DNA of 64,000 nt from assembly GCF_001647715.1 (NCBI RefSeq), contig NZ_CP015600.1, forward strand, positions 2,170,001-2,234,000. Reading direction: 5' to 3'. Made by a program: the position numbers and the translations under genes. The notes beneath the pieces were generated by a model. That model worked only from the letters and a program-made list of their open reading frames with translations, made no database searches and was not told the origin of the DNA. Shown here one piece after another: positions 25,115 through 34,411 of this stretch. Each line of letters starts with the position of its first letter. Within the stretch, counting starts at the first letter, position 1. Origin of the DNA: Pseudomonas antarctica (GTDB lineage Bacteria; Pseudomonadota; Gammaproteobacteria; Pseudomonadales; Pseudomonadaceae).

Positions 25115-27229
25115 TTACTGCTTGGCCACCTGCTTGCTGATTTTCAGGTAGTCCAGCAGTACCCGGCCTGTCTCGGACAGGTAGGCGTCGTCTTCCGGCT
25201 TGGTTTTTTCAGGCTCGGTCGGCAGGGCATCCTCATCTTCTTTCTTCAGCTCTTTGAGCGGGTCTTCGCCCTTGGCCTTGCGGCGGGCGTTTTCCAGCAC
25301 AAGCTGCTGATTCTCGATGTCGGTGTGCTGCGCACGGCGATCCGCTTCGTTAAGGCTGACGGTTTTTTCTTCCATCAGCTTCTTGGCCAGGGCCAGTTTG
25401 TCGCGGATAAACACGAACTCGGCATCCTTGGCGGAGCGAGCGTCATGGTCAGCCTTGAGCTGCGTCAGGTACGGCTTGAACGGGTCCGAAGCGGGTTTGA
25501 TCGCAGGGCGAATGGTGTCCCACGGCATCGCTTCGGGCAGCGCGCTTTCGCCGATTTCCTTGGTGTCGATGATCGACGGGAAATCAACATCCGGCAGTAC
25601 GCCCTGATGCTGGGTGCTCTGCCCGGAAACCCGGTAGAACTTGGCAATGGTCAGCTTCAGTTCGCCATGGTTCAGCGGCTGAATGGTCTGCACGGTGCCT
25701 TTACCGAAGGTCTGGCCGCCGACGATCAACGCGCGGTGGTAGTCCTGCATGGCGCCGGCGAAAATCTCCGAAGCCGAGGCCGAGAGGCGGTTGACCAGCA
25801 ACGCCATCGGACCTTTGTAGAACGCGCCCGGGTTCTCGTCTTCGAGCACGTCGACACGGCCGTCAGCGTTGCGTACCAACACGGTCGGGCCTTTGTCGAT
25901 AAACAGGCTGGTCAGCTCGGTGGCTTCCTGCAGGGAGCCGCCGCCGTTGTTGCGCAGGTCGATGACCACGCCGTCGACTTTTTCCTTCTGCAGCTCTGTC
26001 AGGATTTTCTTAACGTCGCGGGTGGTGCTCTTGTAGTCCGGGTCACCGGCGCGGAACGCCTTGAAGTCCAGGTAGAACGCCGGGATCACCACCACGCCCA
26101 GTTTGTAATCCTTGCCATCCTGCTTGAGGTTGAGGACTTGCTTCTGCACAGCCTGGTCTTCGAGCTTCACCGCTTCACGGGTGATGGACACGATCTTGCT
26201 GGTCTGGTCGTTCGGCGCATTGGTGTGCGGAATCACTTCCAGGCGCACCACGCTGCCTTTCGGCCCACGGATCAGCTTGACCACTTCGTCCAGGCGCCAG
26301 CCGACCACATCGACCATCTCTTTGTCGGCCTGGGCCACGCCGATGATCTTGTCCGCCGGGGCGACCTGCTTGGTCTTGTCGGCAGGACCTGCCGGTACCA
26401 GACGCACGATCTTGACCTGGTCATTGTCGCTTTGCAGGACGGCACCAATGCCTTCCAGCGACAGACTCATGTTGATATCAAAGTTTTCCGCGTTATCTGG
26501 CGACAGATAATTGGTGTGCGGGTCGTAAGACATCGCGAAGGTGTTGATGTAGGCCTGGAAGATGTCTTCGGCACGGGTCTGGTCCAGACGTGCCAACTGA
26601 TTCTTGTAGCGCTTGGTCAACAGCTCTTGAATGGCCTTCGGCTCTTTGCCGGCGATCTTCAAGCGCAGCACTTCGTCCTTGACGCGTTTGCGCCACAGGT
26701 CATCCAACGCGGCGGTGCTGGTCAGCCAAGGTGCGTCCTTGCGGTCCACCAGAAGGGTTTCCTTCTGCGTGAAGTCGAGCTTGTCGACGCCCTTGTTCAG
26801 CTCACCCAAGGCGAAGTCCAGACGCGCTTTGACGCGGTCCAGGTAACGCTTGTAGATGGTGAACGCTGGCTGCAGGTCGCCACTCTTGAGGAAGTCGTCG
26901 AACTGAGTCTTCCACTTGTCGAACTCAGCGATATCGCTGGCCAGGAAGTAGCTGCGCGACGGGTCCAGCAGCTTGAGGTAGCTGTCATAGATGATCACCG
27001 AGCGAGCGTCGTCCAGCGGCGGCTTGCTGTAGTGATGGCGCTTTAGCAACTCGACAACGTTAAGGCTGGCAATCACCTCATCGCGATCAGGCTGAAGATT
27101 GTCCCAGCTATTGGCTGCGAACGTATTGGTCGACATCGACGCGAAGCCGAGACCAATGAAAAAAGCGAGGGCGGTGCTGGGGAACAGATGCTTCATGCTG
27201 ATTCGACGCGGGGGCAATTGATAACGCAT
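25115..27229 (-). CDS. prc: Carboxy-terminal processing protease Prc (Tsp)
   Basis: Periplasmic serine protease of 704 aa. Domains: signal peptide; N-terminal helical domain; PDZ (about 240-330); S41 protease core with catalytic Ser in RLSASASEIFAG near residue 483 and Lys in GKGTVQ near 508, the same 25-residue spacing as E. coli Tsp; C-terminal DUF3340-like helical domain rich in Lys/Glu. It cleaves proteins from their C-termini, including cell-wall hydrolases and anti-sigma factors. The start may be 27229 or the MKHLF Met at 27196; neither has a good Shine-Dalgarno. Confidence 0.94.
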   Translation of the reverse strand: MRYQLPPRRISMKHLFPSTALAFFIGLGFASMSTNTFAANSWDNLQPDRDEVIASLNVVELLKRHHYSKPPLDDARSVIIYDSYLKLLDPSRSYFLASDIAEFDKWKTQFDDFLKSGDLQPAFTIYKRYLDRVKARLDFALGELNKGVDKLDFTQKETLLVDRKDAPWLTSTAALDDLWRKRVKDEVLRLKIAGKEPKAIQELLTKRYKNQLARLDQTRAEDIFQAYINTFAMSYDPHTNYLSPDNAENFDINMSLSLEGIGAVLQSDNDQVKIVRLVPAGPADKTKQVAPADKIIGVAQADKEMVDVVGWRLDEVVKLIRGPKGSVVRLEVIPHTNAPNDQTSKIVSITREAVKLEDQAVQKQVLNLKQDGKDYKLGVVVIPAFYLDFKAFRAGDPDYKSTTRDVKKILTELQKEKVDGVVIDLRNNGGGSLQEATELTSLFIDKGPTVLVRNADGRVDVLEDENPGAFYKGPMALLVNRLSASASEIFAGAMQDYHRALIVGGQTFGKGTVQTIQPLNHGELKLTIAKFYRVSGQSTQHQGVLPDVDFPSIIDTKEIGESALPEAMPWDTIRPAIKPASDPFKPYLTQLKADHDARSAKDAEFVFIRDKLALAKKLMEEKTVSLNEADRRAQHTDIENQQLVLENARRKAKGEDPLKELKKEDEDALPTEPEKTKPEDDAYLSETGRVLLDYLKISKQVAKQ

Positions 27230-27334
27230 ATTAGGCCGTCTTTGAGGGAGCCGGTTCCATATGATCCGGTCGCATAATGCAAAAAGCCCGGCGCTACAGC
27301 TACGGGCTCAGTCCAGACTCACTATGGAGGCACT

Positions 27335-28297
27335 GTGAAAGCATTGCAAGGCGTTGAAGGTCATGTGGAGTGGTTGGAAGAGCCCAGTCCTACCTGCGAT
27401 GTAGGCCAAGTTCGCATTCGTGTGGCGGCTGCTGGCCTTAATCGCGCCGATTTGTTACAGCGCGCGGGGCTCTATCCGCCCCCTCCGGGTGCCAGCCATG
27501 TACTCGGCCTGGAGTGTTCCGGGGTAATCAGCGAAGTGGGTGCAGGTTCGTCCTGGCAAGTCGGTGATCGCGTCTGCGCGCTGCTGGCCGGTGGTGGCAT
27601 GGCCGAAGAAGTGGTGGTGGACGCCCGCCACGTGCTGCCCGTGCCGGAAGGTTTGTCGCTGGCCGAAGCCGCGGCGTTGCCAGAGGTGTACAGCACGGCA
27701 TGGCTGAATCTGTTCCAGTTGGCGGGCCTTAAACCCGGTGAAAAAGTGTTGTTGCATGCCGGCGCCAGCGGCGTGGGCTCGGCGGCAATCCAGTTGTGCA
27801 AGGCATTTGGCAGCCCCTGCTGGGTCAGTGTCGGCTCGGCGGAACGGCTGGCCTACTGCGAGGCGCTCGGCGCTCAGGGCGGCGTGGTACGTACCGACGG
27901 TATTGAAGGGCTGCGCGATTTTGGGCCGTTCGATGTGATCCTCGACCCGGTTGGCGGCAACTACGCGGCCCTGGACCTGAAGCTGCTGGCCCTGGATGGT
28001 CGTTGGGTGTTGATTGGCTTGATGGGCGGGCGTGACGCTCAGCTCGACTTGGCTCAGGTGCTGGGCAAGCGCATCCAGTTACTCGGCTCGACCTTGCGCA
28101 GCCGCAGCGATGAGTTCAAGGCGGACCTGTTGAGTGATTTGAGCCAGCAGGTGTGGCCGCTGTTTGCAGAGGGGCGCTTGAACCCGCAACTGGCCAAGAC
28201 CTTCTCGATCAGGGATGCCGAGGCGGCCTTTGCCGCGTTGGCGAGCAACCAGATTTCCGGGAAATTGGTGTTAGTGATTGACGAGAGCTTGGTCTGA
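27335..28297 (+). CDS. NAD(P)H:quinone oxidoreductase, PIG3-like (MDR family)
   Basis: A 320-aa zinc-independent medium-chain dehydrogenase/reductase. It has a GroES-like N-terminal domain with the quinone reductase pattern NRADLLQRAGLYPPPPG and a Rossmann domain with GASGVGSAAIQL (NADPH-binding). Such enzymes reduce quinones or enals using NADPH. The start is GTG with GGAGG 5 nt upstream. It is divergent from prc. A GAGCCCG/CGGGCT hairpin at 27281-27307 lies before it and would terminate antisense transcription. Confidence 0.88.
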   Translation: MKALQGVEGHVEWLEEPSPTCDVGQVRIRVAAAGLNRADLLQRAGLYPPPPGASHVLGLECSGVISEVGAGSSWQVGDRVCALLAGGGMAEEVVVDARHVLPVPEGLSLAEAAALPEVYSTAWLNLFQLAGLKPGEKVLLHAGASGVGSAAIQLCKAFGSPCWVSVGSAERLAYCEALGAQGGVVRTDGIEGLRDFGPFDVILDPVGGNYAALDLKLLALDGRWVLIGLMGGRDAQLDLAQVLGKRIQLLGSTLRSRSDEFKADLLSDLSQQVWPLFAEGRLNPQLAKTFSIRDAEAAFAALASNQISGKLVLVIDESLV

Positions 28298-28314
28298 TCT
28301 CAAGTTGAGATGCA

Positions 28315-28416
28315 ATCAAGTGTGGGAGGGGGCTTGCTCGCGATCGCAGTGTGTCAGATGAAGAATTCTTCACTGTCATACCGCTATCGGGAGCAAGCCC
28401 CCTCCCACATTTTGAT
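28315..28416. repeat. REPIN between convergent genes
   Basis: Arms ATCAAGTGTGGGAGGGGGCT... (28315-28344) and the inverted copy at 28386-28416. This is a GGGGGC variant of the first REP type. Confidence 0.85.
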
Positions 28417-28442
28417 AGGATTTCAATTCAAAGAGGTTGGGG

Positions 28443-29096
28443 TCACACCCACTGATGAATCGGCCAGCCGGCTTTTTCAGCATGCTCGCGCAACACCGGG
28501 TCCGGGTTCACCACCTGCGGGTGATCGACCTTCAGCAGCAATGGCAAATCATTGCGCGAATCCGAGTAGAAATACGCCCCCTCCAGTGATTCACCTTCCT
28601 GCTCCAACCATTCCAGCAACCGTGTGATCTTGCCTTCACGGTAAGTCAGCACACCCACGGTACGGCCGCTGTAAGCGCCATGGCTGACGTCCAGATCAAT
28701 CCCCAGCACTTCATCGATACCGATACGTGCGGCAATCGGCGTAACCAAGTGAGTACCCGAGGCGGAAATCACCAGAATCCGGTCGCCATTCGCGCGGTGC
28801 CGGGCGATGGTTTTGGTGGCGTCGCTGTAGATCAGCGGCTCAATCACATCCTCGACCCATGGCTCTACCAAGTGGTCGATTTCTTCCGGCGTGCGCCCGA
28901 TCATCGGCTCCAGGCTGAAGTCCATGAAGTCCTCCATCAACAGCTTGCCCTGGCTGTAGGCGTCCATCAGTTCGTTGTTCTTGCGCATGAACGACTCAGG
29001 GTCGACCCAGCCCAGGCGACCCATCTGCTCGCTCCACAGCGTGGCGCAGTCGCCGTGGATCAAGGTGTCGTCCAGATCAAAAATTACCAATGCCAT
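28443..29096 (-). CDS. HAD-superfamily phosphatase (HAD-IB, SerB-like)
   Basis: A 217-aa HAD hydrolase. Motif I is FDLDDTLIHGD (nucleophile Asp7), motif II is ISASG, and motif IV is YSDSRNDLP. The helical cap after motif I places it in subclass IB with phosphoserine phosphatases. It removes phosphate from a small organic substrate. It lies 30 bp downstream of the ABC-importer ATPase gene in the same direction and may process the imported phosphorylated compound; this link is inference from position, since similar HAD genes also occur alone. Confidence 0.85.
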   Translation of the reverse strand: MALVIFDLDDTLIHGDCATLWSEQMGRLGWVDPESFMRKNNELMDAYSQGKLLMEDFMDFSLEPMIGRTPEEIDHLVEPWVEDVIEPLIYSDATKTIARHRANGDRILVISASGTHLVTPIAARIGIDEVLGIDLDVSHGAYSGRTVGVLTYREGKITRLLEWLEQEGESLEGAYFYSDSRNDLPLLLKVDHPQVVNPDPVLREHAEKAGWPIHQWV

Positions 29097-29126
29097 CCGT
29101 CATGCTCTCTCAATTAAATCGTTGCG

Positions 29127-30116
29127 TCAGGCTACTTCACACAACGCACTCGGGTCGATGGAAAGTGCCAGGCGCTGCCCATCCGGGTGCAGGTCGTCGG
29201 CGGAACGGTTGAGCACGTCGACCACCAACTCCACGCCGCGCGCTTCAACGCGGTAGCGAATCACGTTGCCCAGCAGGCTGTGGCTGCGCACCAGCGCGTC
29301 CAGCTCGCCGCTGCGGCTCAGTTCGATGGCTTCCGGGCGAATCGCGATGCGCCCGCTGATCGGGCGTTGCAGCAATTGGCTGGCCTTGTCGGCGTCGAGC
29401 AGGTTGTAGTTGCCGATAAACCCGGCGGCGAATACATCCACCGGCGCAGTGTAGAGGGTCTCGGCATCGCCGCTCTGCACAATCTTGCCCTGGTTCATCA
29501 GGAAGATGCGGTCCGACATGGTCAGGGCTTCTTCCTGGTCATGGGTCACGAAGATCGTGGTCAGCCCCAGTTCACGCTGGATCTGGCGGATCTGTTCGCG
29601 CAGATGCTTGCGGATCCGTGCGTCCAGCGCCGACAGCGGCTCATCCAGCAGCAACAGGCGCGGGCGGGTCACCAGGGAGCGGGCGAGTGCCACACGCTGG
29701 CACTGGCCGCCGGACATCTGGTGCGGGTAGCGACCGGCGAGTTCCTTGAGTTCCACCAGTTGCAGCACTTCCTGCACACGCTTGTGGCTGTCGTCGGCGT
29801 TGACCTTTTGCATGCGCAGGCCGAAGGCGACGTTCTGTTCCACGGTCATGTTGGGGAACAGCGCATAGCTCTGGAACACCATGCCGATATGCCGTTTCTG
29901 CGGGCTCAGGGGGACGATGTCCTGGCCATCCAGCAGAATTTTCCCACTGTCCACCGACGTAAGCCCGGCGATGCAGCGCAGCAAGGTCGACTTGCCGCAG
30001 CCGGACGGGCCGAGCAGGGTGACGAACTCGCCCTTGGCGATCTCGCAGTTGATGTCGCTGAACACCGGGGTGCCGGCGTAGCCTTTTTGCAGGTGTTGGA
30101 CGCTGACGAAGCTCAT
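29127..30116 (-). CDS. ABC-importer ATPase (PotA/FbpC/PhnT-like)
   Basis: A 329-aa ATP-binding subunit: Walker A GPSGCGKST, Q-loop VFQSYALFPNMTV, signature MSGGQ, Walker B LLLLDEPLSALD, switch His in THDQEE, and a C-terminal TOBE-like regulatory domain. It energises the two permeases encoded upstream and overlaps the preceding permease gene by 4 bp. The family includes importers of polyamines, iron(III) and 2-aminoethylphosphonate. Confidence 0.9.
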   Translation of the reverse strand: MSFVSVQHLQKGYAGTPVFSDINCEIAKGEFVTLLGPSGCGKSTLLRCIAGLTSVDSGKILLDGQDIVPLSPQKRHIGMVFQSYALFPNMTVEQNVAFGLRMQKVNADDSHKRVQEVLQLVELKELAGRYPHQMSGGQCQRVALARSLVTRPRLLLLDEPLSALDARIRKHLREQIRQIQRELGLTTIFVTHDQEEALTMSDRIFLMNQGKIVQSGDAETLYTAPVDVFAAGFIGNYNLLDADKASQLLQRPISGRIAIRPEAIELSRSGELDALVRSHSLLGNVIRYRVEARGVELVVDVLNRSADDLHPDGQRLALSIDPSALCEVA

Positions 30117-30913
30117 TGGCTTTTGTCCTTGTTCAAGATATTGGCGGCCCAGGTCAGCACCAGCACAAAGAAGAAATAGGAAATGACGATGGCACTGGTG
30201 AAGTGGCCGCTCGTGTTGCGCATGTTGTTCAGGTAGACCTGCAGGGTTTCATAGCGGGTGCCCACCAGAATATTGGCAAACACGAACTCACCGAACAGAA
30301 ACGAGAACGACAGCAGCAGCGCCACCATCAGGCCTTTGCGCAGGTTTGGCAGCACCACCAGGATCGCCGCCTGCCAGGTGCTGGCACCCAGCAGTTGCGA
30401 GGCGTCCATCAGGTCGCGCAGGTTGATCGCTTGAAGGTTGTTGGTGATCGCGCGGTACATGAACGGTAGAGCCACGGTGAAGTAGCAGCCGATCAGAATC
30501 CACGGCGTGCCCACCATTGCAAATGGCCCGGAGCCATACAATTGCAGCAAGCCCACAGATGACACCACCGGCGGCACCGCGAAGGGCAGCAGGATCAAAA
30601 TGTTCATCAGCGCGTCGAGTTTGGGGAAGTGGTAATGCACCACGAACAGCAGCGGCAAAATCAGCACCACCGACAGGATCAGTGCGCCCACGCACACCAG
30701 CAGCGACTGGCCGAAGGCAGCCAGGAAGCGTGGGTCGCTCCAGAGCTGCACGTACCATTTGACGGTGAAACCGGCCGGCAAGATCGTTGCCGACCAACTG
30801 CTGGCAATGGAGTAGACAAAGGTGCCCACCAGCGGCAACACCAGGATCGCGAATAACACATACACCACTACCCGATGGTAGAGGGAGGCCGAGCCGGCTT
30901 CAGCGCGAGACAT
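30113..30913 (-). CDS. ABC-importer permease, second
   Basis: A 266-aa BPD-type inner-membrane permease with about six TM helices and the EAA-type loop LMDASQLLGASTWQA that contacts the ATPase. The start ATG has GGAG 5 nt upstream. It overlaps the preceding permease by 14 bp and the ATPase gene by 4 bp, so all three are translationally coupled. The pair forms a heterodimeric channel. Confidence 0.9.
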   Translation of the reverse strand: MSRAEAGSASLYHRVVVYVLFAILVLPLVGTFVYSIASSWSATILPAGFTVKWYVQLWSDPRFLAAFGQSLLVCVGALILSVVLILPLLFVVHYHFPKLDALMNILILLPFAVPPVVSSVGLLQLYGSGPFAMVGTPWILIGCYFTVALPFMYRAITNNLQAINLRDLMDASQLLGASTWQAAILVVLPNLRKGLMVALLLSFSFLFGEFVFANILVGTRYETLQVYLNNMRNTSGHFTSAIVISYFFFVLVLTWAANILNKDKSQ

Positions 30914-31745
30914 GGTAGCTCCTCTTGAGCAGCAGTTGATGGACCACGGTGACCACCGTCATCAGCGCCACCAGCACCACGGCCAGGGCACTGGCCATGT
31001 TCGGGTCCAGAGAGATGTCGCCGGAGACCATTGCCGCGATGCGAATCGGCAGCACGTTGAAGTTGCCGGTGGTCAGCGCGTACACCGTGGCATAGGCGCC
31101 AAGGGCGTTGGCCAGCAGGATCACGAAGGTGCCGAGCAGGGCAGGGGTGAGCACCGGCAGACCAATGTGCCGCCAGAACTGCCAGCCGTTGGCGCCGAGC
31201 AGCGAGGCCGACTCCCGCCAGTCTTCACGCAACGCATCGAAGGCGGGGTAAAGCAGCAGCACGCCCAGTGGAATCTGGAAGTAGGTATAGAGAATGATCA
31301 GCCCGGTCTTGGAGTACAGGTTGAAGTCCTGAATGATCCCGGCCTGCTTGAGCATGATGGTGATGCTGCCGTTGAAACCCAGCAGGATGATGAACGCGAA
31401 GGCCAGGGGCACGCCGGCAAAGTTGCTGGTCATGTTGGCAAAGGCGGTCACGAAGTTGCGCAGCGGCCCATCCACACGGCGTAACGAGTAGCTGCCGAGC
31501 ACCGAGATGATGATGCCGAACACGCTGGAATAGAAGCTGATCTCCAGGCTGTACTGGATGGCCTGCAGGTAGAACTTCGAACTGAAGATCCTGGTGAAGT
31601 TGGCCAGGCCCCAGCCGAACTCCTCCGATTGCAGGCTGTTGATCATCACCCACACCAGCGGGGCGATTTCAAACACGATAAAGAACAGCGCAAACGGTAC
31701 CAGGCAGAGGATCGCCAGCCATTTGCCACGGATGATGGAGTTCAC
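30900..31745 (-). CDS. ABC-importer permease, first
   Basis: A 281-aa BPD-type permease with about six TM helices and the EAA-type loop FDALREDWRESASLLGANGW. The start is taken as GTG at 31745, overlapping the stop of the upstream phosphatase-like gene by 4 bp (GTGA); a longer frame starting at 31811 would lie inside that gene and add a basic, non-hydrophobic leader. It works with the second permease and the ATPase downstream. Confidence 0.88.
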   Translation of the reverse strand: MNSIIRGKWLAILCLVPFALFFIVFEIAPLVWVMINSLQSEEFGWGLANFTRIFSSKFYLQAIQYSLEISFYSSVFGIIISVLGSYSLRRVDGPLRNFVTAFANMTSNFAGVPLAFAFIILLGFNGSITIMLKQAGIIQDFNLYSKTGLIILYTYFQIPLGVLLLYPAFDALREDWRESASLLGANGWQFWRHIGLPVLTPALLGTFVILLANALGAYATVYALTTGNFNVLPIRIAAMVSGDISLDPNMASALAVVLVALMTVVTVVHQLLLKRSYHVSR

Positions 31746-32548
31746 TTCAGCAGCTCCCGGCATACAGGTTTGTCGTGGGGTACGCCGAGCAGTTCGCAGA
31801 CGGTGCCGCACAGTTCGGTTTGCTTGGGGCTGGCAGAAGGGTCGAAGTTGAAGGCCGAGCCCAGCACGAACAGCGGCACTTCACGTTCTTCCGGCAGCAG
31901 GCCGTTGTGGGAGCGATCGTTGTTCATGCCGTGGTCCGCAGTCACCAACACCTGGTAACCGGCATCGAGCCAGCCTTGCAGGTAGTCGGCGAGGATGATA
32001 TCGGCCGAGCGCGCGCTGTTGCGGTATTGCGGCGTATCGAGGCCATGCTTGTGGCCGGCGTCATCAATGTTCATCGGGTGTACCACCAGGAAATTCGGCG
32101 CGTGTTTGCGGCGCAGGCTTTCGGCGTCGGCGAACAGGTGTGAATCCGGGTAGTGGTCATTCCAGTAGAAATGTCCGTGCTGGATCGCCAGCGCCTTGTC
32201 GTCGGTATGACGATCACGCGCGGCAACAAAGGGCGTGCGGTTATACAACTCGCTGAGCCAGTGATAAGCCGCCGCCGCTGTAGTGAGACCTGCGTCGGTG
32301 GCGTAATGGAAAATGCTGCGCTGGTTGGACAGGCGCGAGACATTGTTGTGGACGATGCCGCTGTCGATCGGTGGCACGCCGGTGAGGATGCATTCATACA
32401 ACGGCCGGGACAGAGCCGGCAGTTCACAGTCCAGTTTGTAAAGCGCTGCGCGTCCTGCGCCGATATAGGCCTGGAGATGCCCCATGGCATGTCGGGCAAC
32501 CTCGTAGTTCAGGCCGTCGAGCACCACAAGGATGACGTTGTGCTTCAT
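31742..32548 (-). CDS. Alkaline-phosphatase-superfamily hydrolase (nucleotide pyrophosphatase/PhnA-like)
   Basis: A 268-aa metal-dependent phosphohydrolase or phosphonohydrolase. Metal-binding features are VVLDGLN near the N-terminus, PALSRPLYECILTG (probable nucleophile Ser), HPMNIDDAGHKHG and TADHGMNND. There is no signal peptide, so it acts in the cytoplasm, on the substrate after import. The start MKHNVI at 32548 is the family N-terminus. It is the second gene of the operon between binding protein and permeases, which indicates direct processing of the imported compound. Substrate unknown; a phosphonate or phosphate ester is the best guess. Confidence 0.8.
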   Translation of the reverse strand: MKHNVILVVLDGLNYEVARHAMGHLQAYIGAGRAALYKLDCELPALSRPLYECILTGVPPIDSGIVHNNVSRLSNQRSIFHYATDAGLTTAAAAYHWLSELYNRTPFVAARDRHTDDKALAIQHGHFYWNDHYPDSHLFADAESLRRKHAPNFLVVHPMNIDDAGHKHGLDTPQYRNSARSADIILADYLQGWLDAGYQVLVTADHGMNNDRSHNGLLPEEREVPLFVLGSAFNFDPSASPKQTELCGTVCELLGVPHDKPVCRELLK

Positions 32549-32623
32549 AGGGGGAGACGCTCCGCAACGGCTGGTTTGGCTCGGTTTCATCCTGGAACCG
32601 GATCAAATGTGGGCGCTTGCTTA

Positions 32624-32711
32624 TGTGGGAGCTGGCTTGCCTGCGATAGCATCACCTCGGCTTACATGACACACCGAGTCGTTTGCATCGCGGGCAAGCC
32701 CGGCTCCCACA
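32624..32711. repeat. REPIN of the GTGGGAGCTGGCTTGCC type
   Basis: Arms at 32624-32647 and 32687-32711 are inverted, with a short inner inverted repeat (CACCTCGG/ACACCGAG-like). It lies inside the importer operon, between the binding-protein gene and the phosphatase-like gene, where it could stabilise the upstream mRNA. Confidence 0.85.
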
Positions 32712-32751
32712 CAAGCCAGTTCCCACACTGACCGTGTTTACAGCTCAGGCC

Positions 32752-33819
32752 TTACTGCATATTGATGATGACTTCTTCCTGCCACTTCTGCGGCAGTGCC
32801 TTGGAGGTCTTTTCCCAAGCATCGGCATCTTTGATCGGCGTGACTTTCTTGTACTGCTCGTTAGGCAGCAGCTTGGCCTGGACGTCGGCAGGCAAGGTCA
32901 GGTGCTCGGCACGGATCGGACGGGCGTTGCCGCGCGCCAGGTTGGTCTGGCCGGCGTCGCTGAAGATGTATTCACGGGTCAGCTTGGCGGCGTTCGGGTG
33001 CTTGGCGTATTTGTTGATGATGGTGGTGTAGCCGGAAATCACCGAGCCGTCCGATGGGATCAGCACGACGTAGTCATCCGGGTTGGCCATCTTGGCTTTA
33101 TAGCTCAAGCCGTTGAAGTCCCAGACCACACCCACTTCCACTTCGCCTTTTTCCATGGTGGCGATGGTCGGGTTGGCCAGTGACAGGCGGCCTTGCTTGG
33201 CGATCTCGGCAAACATCAGCAGGGCAGGCTGAATGTTCTTCTCGTCGCCACCATTGGCCAGGGCTGCTGCGAGCACGCCGTTGGCGGCTTGTGCAGCGGT
33301 GCTCACGTCACCGATGGAAACCTTGTATTTGCCGGTCTTCAGGTCAGCCCAGCTTTTTGGGGCTTCGGAGCCGTGCAGCAGCTTTTTGTTGACGATAAAG
33401 GCGATGGTGCCGGTGTAGGCCAGGGCCCAATTGCCGTCTTTATCTTTCGCCCAATCCGGGACTTGCGCCCAGGTGCTCGGCTTGTACGGCTGCGCAACGC
33501 CCTGTTTCACCGCGATCGGGCCGAAGGCCGCGCCGACGTCACCGATATCGGCGCTGGCGTTGTCTTTTTCGGCGGCGAACTTGGCGATTTCCTGGGCCGA
33601 GCTCATGTCGGTATCGATGTGCTTGAGGCCATAGGTCTTGGCCAGGTCTTCCCAGGTGCCTTTCCAGTTGGCCCAGTCATCGGGCATGCCGACGCTGTTG
33701 ACGGCGCCTTCCGCTTTCGCGGCGGCTTCCAGCGTTTTCAGATCGGTATCAGCGGCCATGGCGGCGGTGCACATGGCAATGGTCGAGCCTAACAGTGATG
33801 CCAGGAAAAGCTTTTTCAT
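32752..33819 (-). CDS. ABC-importer periplasmic binding protein
   Basis: A 355-aa family-1 solute-binding protein with a Sec signal peptide (MKKLFLASLL...AAMAAD, cleavage near residue 23). It resembles binding proteins of the iron(III)/polyamine/2-aminoethylphosphonate group. GGAG lies 7 nt before the ATG. It is the first gene of the importer operon; its high expected expression fits the REPIN directly after it. The 620-bp region upstream carries a 250-bp nested palindrome and two candidate regulator sites. Confidence 0.88.
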   Translation of the reverse strand: MKKLFLASLLGSTIAMCTAAMAADTDLKTLEAAAKAEGAVNSVGMPDDWANWKGTWEDLAKTYGLKHIDTDMSSAQEIAKFAAEKDNASADIGDVGAAFGPIAVKQGVAQPYKPSTWAQVPDWAKDKDGNWALAYTGTIAFIVNKKLLHGSEAPKSWADLKTGKYKVSIGDVSTAAQAANGVLAAALANGGDEKNIQPALLMFAEIAKQGRLSLANPTIATMEKGEVEVGVVWDFNGLSYKAKMANPDDYVVLIPSDGSVISGYTTIINKYAKHPNAAKLTREYIFSDAGQTNLARGNARPIRAEHLTLPADVQAKLLPNEQYKKVTPIKDADAWEKTSKALPQKWQEEVIINMQ

Positions 33820-33880
33820 CCGAAGCTCCTTTGGGCGTTTTCAACGCGGCGTTTTTAAGAACGTTTGCGGGGGGGGGCGG

Positions 33881-34133
33881 TTCATCACTGATTTCTTGTG
33901 GCGCGTTGCGCCTGAAAGCCGGCCGGGCTAGGCGCAGTCCGCAGGTAAGGGTCGTTTCCTTGCCAAGGACTGCAACACAGCCTGGCCGGCTTTCAGGCGC
34001 AACCCGAAGGGCCGGGCCTGATTTTGCGCAGGGCTGCGTTACTCGTCGCTTATTTGGAACAACCAAACCACGCTCCTCGCGCCTTGCCCTGCACAAAATC
34101 AGGTCCGGCGCGCCCCAAGAAATCAGTGATGAA
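33881..34133. repeat. 250-bp nested palindromic element
   Basis: Outer arms 33881-33905 and 34109-34133 are inverted 25-mers with one mismatch. Inside are two further inverted pairs: 33905-33929 with 33979-34003 (one mismatch in 25) and about 34009-34034 with 34085-34110 (about three mismatches). The element could fold into a cross with two hairpin arms. It has no reading frame of note. It looks like a miniature mobile or structural repeat unit, unlike the REPs elsewhere in the window. Confidence 0.85.
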
Positions 34134-34142
34134 TCGCCCCTT

Positions 34143-34154
34143 TGGTCTAGGTCA
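34143..34154. promoter_or_regulatory. Candidate GntR/UTRA operator, importer side
   Basis: TGGTCTAGGTCA shares TGGTCTAG and overall symmetry with the site at 34412-34425. It lies just outside the palindromic element, on the side away from the importer operon. The pattern resembles TGGTATAGACCA bound by PhnF-type regulators. Function inferred. Confidence 0.45.
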
Positions 34155-34411
34155 GAGCAATACCTGAGCCAATCTAGGCTCGATGGATGACAGTTTCATG
34201 TCTGTGTCGTTTTTAAATCGCTTTTGTCGCTCAGTGCAGACTCAGCGTAGACCATGCTCAAGTACCCGCAGGCCCTGGACTTGGCCGATGTATTGCAGGG
34301 TGTGGTGCAGGGCCTGGACAGGGACTGTCATCTGTCGGTCATCTGTAATGCCTAGGCTGGCAGGCAATAGCAGAAGCCCAAATAAAGCGCGGTTTGTGCA
34401 CTTGAACGGTG

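Noticed and set aside
25325..27046. 573-aa open frame on the plus strand across prc
   Set aside because: It lies wholly opposite a gene with clear catalytic motifs, is rich in His/Gln/Arg as expected for an antisense frame of GC-rich coding DNA, and has no Shine-Dalgarno or domain.
27281..27307. AGCCCG/CGGGCT hairpin considered a terminator for a gene
   Set aside because: It would terminate only minus-strand transcription entering the prc promoter region, and no minus-strand gene lies upstream of it. Mentioned under the quinone oxidoreductase but not listed.
34254..34355. 33-codon frame (MLKYPQALDLADVLQGVV...) between the palindromic element and the GntR gene
   Set aside because: It looks protein-like, but it has no Shine-Dalgarno and no recognised family; it may be a gene remnant. 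Not strong enough to list.
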